Assembly (NCBI GenBank): GCA_022792815.1
Contig: JAAWBS010000009.1
Location: forward strand, 87,618 to 151,617
From: Hungatella sp.
Lineage (GTDB): Bacteria; Bacillota; Clostridia; Lachnospirales; Lachnospiraceae
Length of the DNA stretch: 64,000 bases
Direction: 5' to 3'
The translations under genes were made by a program, and so were the position numbers. Positions 61,984-64,000 of this stretch are shown piece by piece (position 1 is the first letter of the stretch; each line of letters starts with the position of its first letter). The notes beneath the pieces are model-generated. The model searched no databases. It saw nothing but the letters and a program-made list of their open reading frames with translations, and was not told the DNA's origin.

Positions 61984-63663
61984 ATGAGTGAAATTATGCT
62001 TCACTTCGCCTATTTGGCGGCCATCGGTTTTTGCGGCTTCAGCGTGGGCTGGCTGCTTTTATGCGGGGATAAAAACCAGACCACCCGAGCGCTGGCCGCC
62101 TGTCAGGTGCTTATCATCATCTGGTGCCTGCCTCAGCTGTTTCTGACATTTCCCTTGAACCTGACGATGAAATTCGGTCTGTACGCCGTCTCCTACCTGG
62201 GGATCAGCTTCATCGGACCCTGCTGGCTTTTATTCTCCTGCTTTTACTGCCGAAGACAGCCGAAAACCCGGGCGAAGATCCTGCTTTTTTCTCTGTCTGC
62301 CGGAGACTACCTCATGTTTCTCACCAATGATCTCCACCATCTGTTCTATCTCTCCTTTCGTCTGGAGACGGTGACCTACGGGCCTGCCTTTTATTTCCAC
62401 ATGGCCTGTACCTACCTGTGGGTGATCCTTGGGATAGCAGTGATTCTCTACGATTGCAGGAAGCAGAACTTACCCGGATACCATGGGGCAATCGTGATTC
62501 TGGCTGCCGCCGTCCCTCTGTGTTTCAACGCGCTCTATCTGTCAGGGACCGTGAAGGCCGGGTTTGACCTGACGCCTCCGGTGTTTGCCCTGTCCAGTTT
62601 CCTTCTTCTCTGGGCCGTGTTCCGCTATGATCTTCTTGATGTCAACGTCGTGGCTTCCCGGCACATCTTTGATGCCGTATCGGAGGGCGTGATCATATAT
62701 AACAGGCAGGAAAATATCACCTACTGCAATCGGACCGCCAGACGCCTCTTTTTCGTAAAAAACGGAGACAGCCTGGAACAGCTCCGGAGACGGCTTTTCG
62801 AGTACGGGGCCGACTTGGAGGAGGAGATTCCCAACTTTTCCTCCCCCAAGGGGCTTTTGCTGACTCTTCCGGGCGGAGAAAAGGTACAACTGAAACAGTA
62901 TCTCCTGCAGCCAAAAGAGGGGGAGAGACCGGCAGGGATCCTGCTTTTCACCGATGTGGGGGAATACTATGAACTGCTGCGCCAGAGTCGGGAGCTGGCG
63001 GTGTCCAGACAGCATCTGGCTATCGAGCAGGAACGGAACCGGATCGCTCAGGAGGTCCACGACACCACCGGCCACACTCTGACCATGATCCAGTCCCTGG
63101 TAAAGTTAGCCAGGATCCAATATGAAAAGGACCAGGCGTCGCCGGACCCCAAGACTCAGGAGGAGACAAAAGCCTATCTCTCAAAAGCCCAGGAGCTGGC
63201 CGGCGACGGGATTCGGGAGCTTCGGTGGGCCATCAACCATATGCGGCAGGGCTCTTCTCTCCAGCTGGTAAGCCAGGGCGTGTACCAGCTGACCGACCGG
63301 GTTAAGGAACTGGACATCCAGGTGGAGATCCAGGGAGAAGACGGGCCGGAGTATTCTCATCTCTCCGGAATTGTATACAAATGTCTCCGGGAGGCCATTA
63401 CCAACTGTCTCAACTATGCCAAAGCCTCCCGCATGGATGTGATTGTCAAATTTGCCGACGACTCGGTCAGCGTGTATATCTTCGATGACGGCTGCGGCTG
63501 TGACTCCATCAAGGAGAGCCACGGCCTTTCGGGGATCCGAAGGAGAGTGGGAGAGGCTCACGGGCAGGTCCGCTTTTTCTCGGCTAAAGGCGAGGGCTTT
63601 CAGATGGTTTTCACACTTCCTCTTAAGGAGGAAGCCGACGCAGAACAGGGGGAAGCAGGATGA
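61984..63663 (+). CDS. NarL-type sensor histidine kinase with 7TM N-terminus
   Basis: A 559-residue membrane sensor kinase. Residues 1 to about 220 hold seven membrane helices of the histidine-kinase 7TM type. A PAS-like segment follows (about 225-335, IFDAVSEGVIIYNRQENITY). The HisKA_3 dimerisation helix ERNRIAQEVHDTTGH carries the phosphoacceptor His359. The HATPase domain (about 455-550) has LREAITNCLNYAKAS (N-box) and DDGCGCDSIKESHGLSGI (G-boxes). Start ATG 61984 follows GGAGAAAGGA; the upstream TTG is part of the promoter. Its stop overlaps the response regulator gene. Signal unknown. Confidence 0.9.
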   Translation: MSEIMLHFAYLAAIGFCGFSVGWLLLCGDKNQTTRALAACQVLIIIWCLPQLFLTFPLNLTMKFGLYAVSYLGISFIGPCWLLFSCFYCRRQPKTRAKILLFSLSAGDYLMFLTNDLHHLFYLSFRLETVTYGPAFYFHMACTYLWVILGIAVILYDCRKQNLPGYHGAIVILAAAVPLCFNALYLSGTVKAGFDLTPPVFALSSFLLLWAVFRYDLLDVNVVASRHIFDAVSEGVIIYNRQENITYCNRTARRLFFVKNGDSLEQLRRRLFEYGADLEEEIPNFSSPKGLLLTLPGGEKVQLKQYLLQPKEGERPAGILLFTDVGEYYELLRQSRELAVSRQHLAIEQERNRIAQEVHDTTGHTLTMIQSLVKLARIQYEKDQASPDPKTQEETKAYLSKAQELAGDGIRELRWAINHMRQGSSLQLVSQGVYQLTDRVKELDIQVEIQGEDGPEYSHLSGIVYKCLREAITNCLNYAKASRMDVIVKFADDSVSVYIFDDGCGCDSIKESHGLSGIRRRVGEAHGQVRFFSAKGEGFQMVFTLPLKEEADAEQGEAG

Positions 63664-64000
63664 TATCCGTAGTGATTGCAGATGATATTCAGATTTTAAG
63701 ACAGGGGCTCAAGGCGATTTTAAGTCAGGATCCGGAGATCTCGGTGACCGGGCTGGCTGCTGACGGGAGAGAGGCCCTGGCGTGCTGCCGCAGAGGCCAT
63801 GTAGATGTGGTGCTCATGGACATGCGGATGCCAAAGTACGACGGAAGATGGGGAATCACCGCTGTCAAGAAGGAATTTCCCGGAGTCAAGATCCTGGTTC
63901 TGACCACCTTTGACGATCAGGAAACCGTGGAAGCTGCCATCCAAAGCGGAGCCGACGGCTACATCTTAAAAGAGATGGAAGATGACAAGGTAATCCAGTC
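63660..64000 (+). CDS. NarL/LuxR-type response regulator, cut by the window end
   Basis: The first 113 residues of a response regulator, still open at 64000. The receiver domain begins ISVVIADDIQILRQGLKAIL, with acidic pocket Asp8/Asp9, phosphorylated Asp54 in VVLMDMRMPK, Thr in LVLTTFDD and Lys in DGYILKEM. The C-terminal DNA-binding domain is beyond the window, but the NarL-type kinase just before it suggests a LuxR helix-turn-helix. It overlaps the kinase stop by 4 bp. Confidence 0.93.
   Translation, partial: MISVVIADDIQILRQGLKAILSQDPEISVTGLAADGREALACCRRGHVDVVLMDMRMPKYDGRWGITAVKKEFPGVKILVLTTFDDQETVEAAIQSGADGYILKEMEDDKVIQ

Overview
The window looks like chromosomal DNA of a GC-rich gut-type Clostridia, most likely Lachnospiraceae (Bacillota). 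The evidence is the Gram-positive style ribosome sites (AGGAGG), sigma-A promoters with 17-bp spacers, lipoprotein-dependent ABC importers, a short HisG with HisZ, QueH, a NfeD/SPFH pair and a two-domain NadE. Species was not determined; all family assignments come from reading the protein sequences, without database searches.

Layout. 1-3.2 kb: end of a surface-polymer decoration cluster (CDP-choline-type nucleotidyltransferase, MBOAT acyltransferase, SGNH-like partner). 3.3-12.2 kb: a redoxin, then a Dpp/Opp peptide importer followed by a PatB/MalY C-S lyase and a PepC aminopeptidase, which reads as peptide uptake plus processing of peptides and sulfur amino acids. 12.2-17.5 kb: a 400-bp GC-rich leader with a strong hairpin, then a BMP-type nucleoside importer. 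17.6-17.9 kb: tRNA-Pro, tRNA-Glu and tRNA-Thr, all with a C34 anticodon. 18-20 kb: a UPF0158-Nudix fusion and a hemerythrin fusion. 20.1-29.3 kb: an IclR regulator and a catabolic operon (carbohydrate ABC importer, DapA/NanA-type aldolase, Asp-box sialidase-like protein, sulfatase, PfkB kinase). A near-identical 17-mer lies in the iclR promoter and just before the operon. 29.5 kb: a second identical tRNA-Glu.

29.7-43.8 kb: mostly housekeeping genes (MATE exporter, TcdA, NadE, rRNA methyltransferase, NfeD/SPFH, patatin, ArgF, BirA, MutY, lipid kinase, primary sigma factor, QueH), then HPr. 44.2-56.2 kb: a long histidine operon (hisZ-G-D-B ... hisA-hisIE) interrupted by a membrane leucine-rich-repeat protein, an unknown ORF, topB, a dCMP deaminase and a Dus. 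hisIE carries a degenerate HisF-like N-terminal domain. 56.2-59.5 kb: PepT, an amidohydrolase on the minus strand and an SGNH hydrolase. 59.7-64 kb: a large polytopic membrane protein with palindromic upstream DNA, then a NarL-type two-component system whose response regulator runs off the end.

The strongest candidates for something new are the IclR-controlled sulfatase/Asp-box/aldolase operon with its shared operator, the HisF-like-HisI-HisE fusion, the zinc-ribbon LRR protein inside the his operon, the GC-rich hairpin leader before the nucleoside importer, and the palindrome-preceded polytopic protein. No CRISPR array, transposase, integrase or phage gene was seen.
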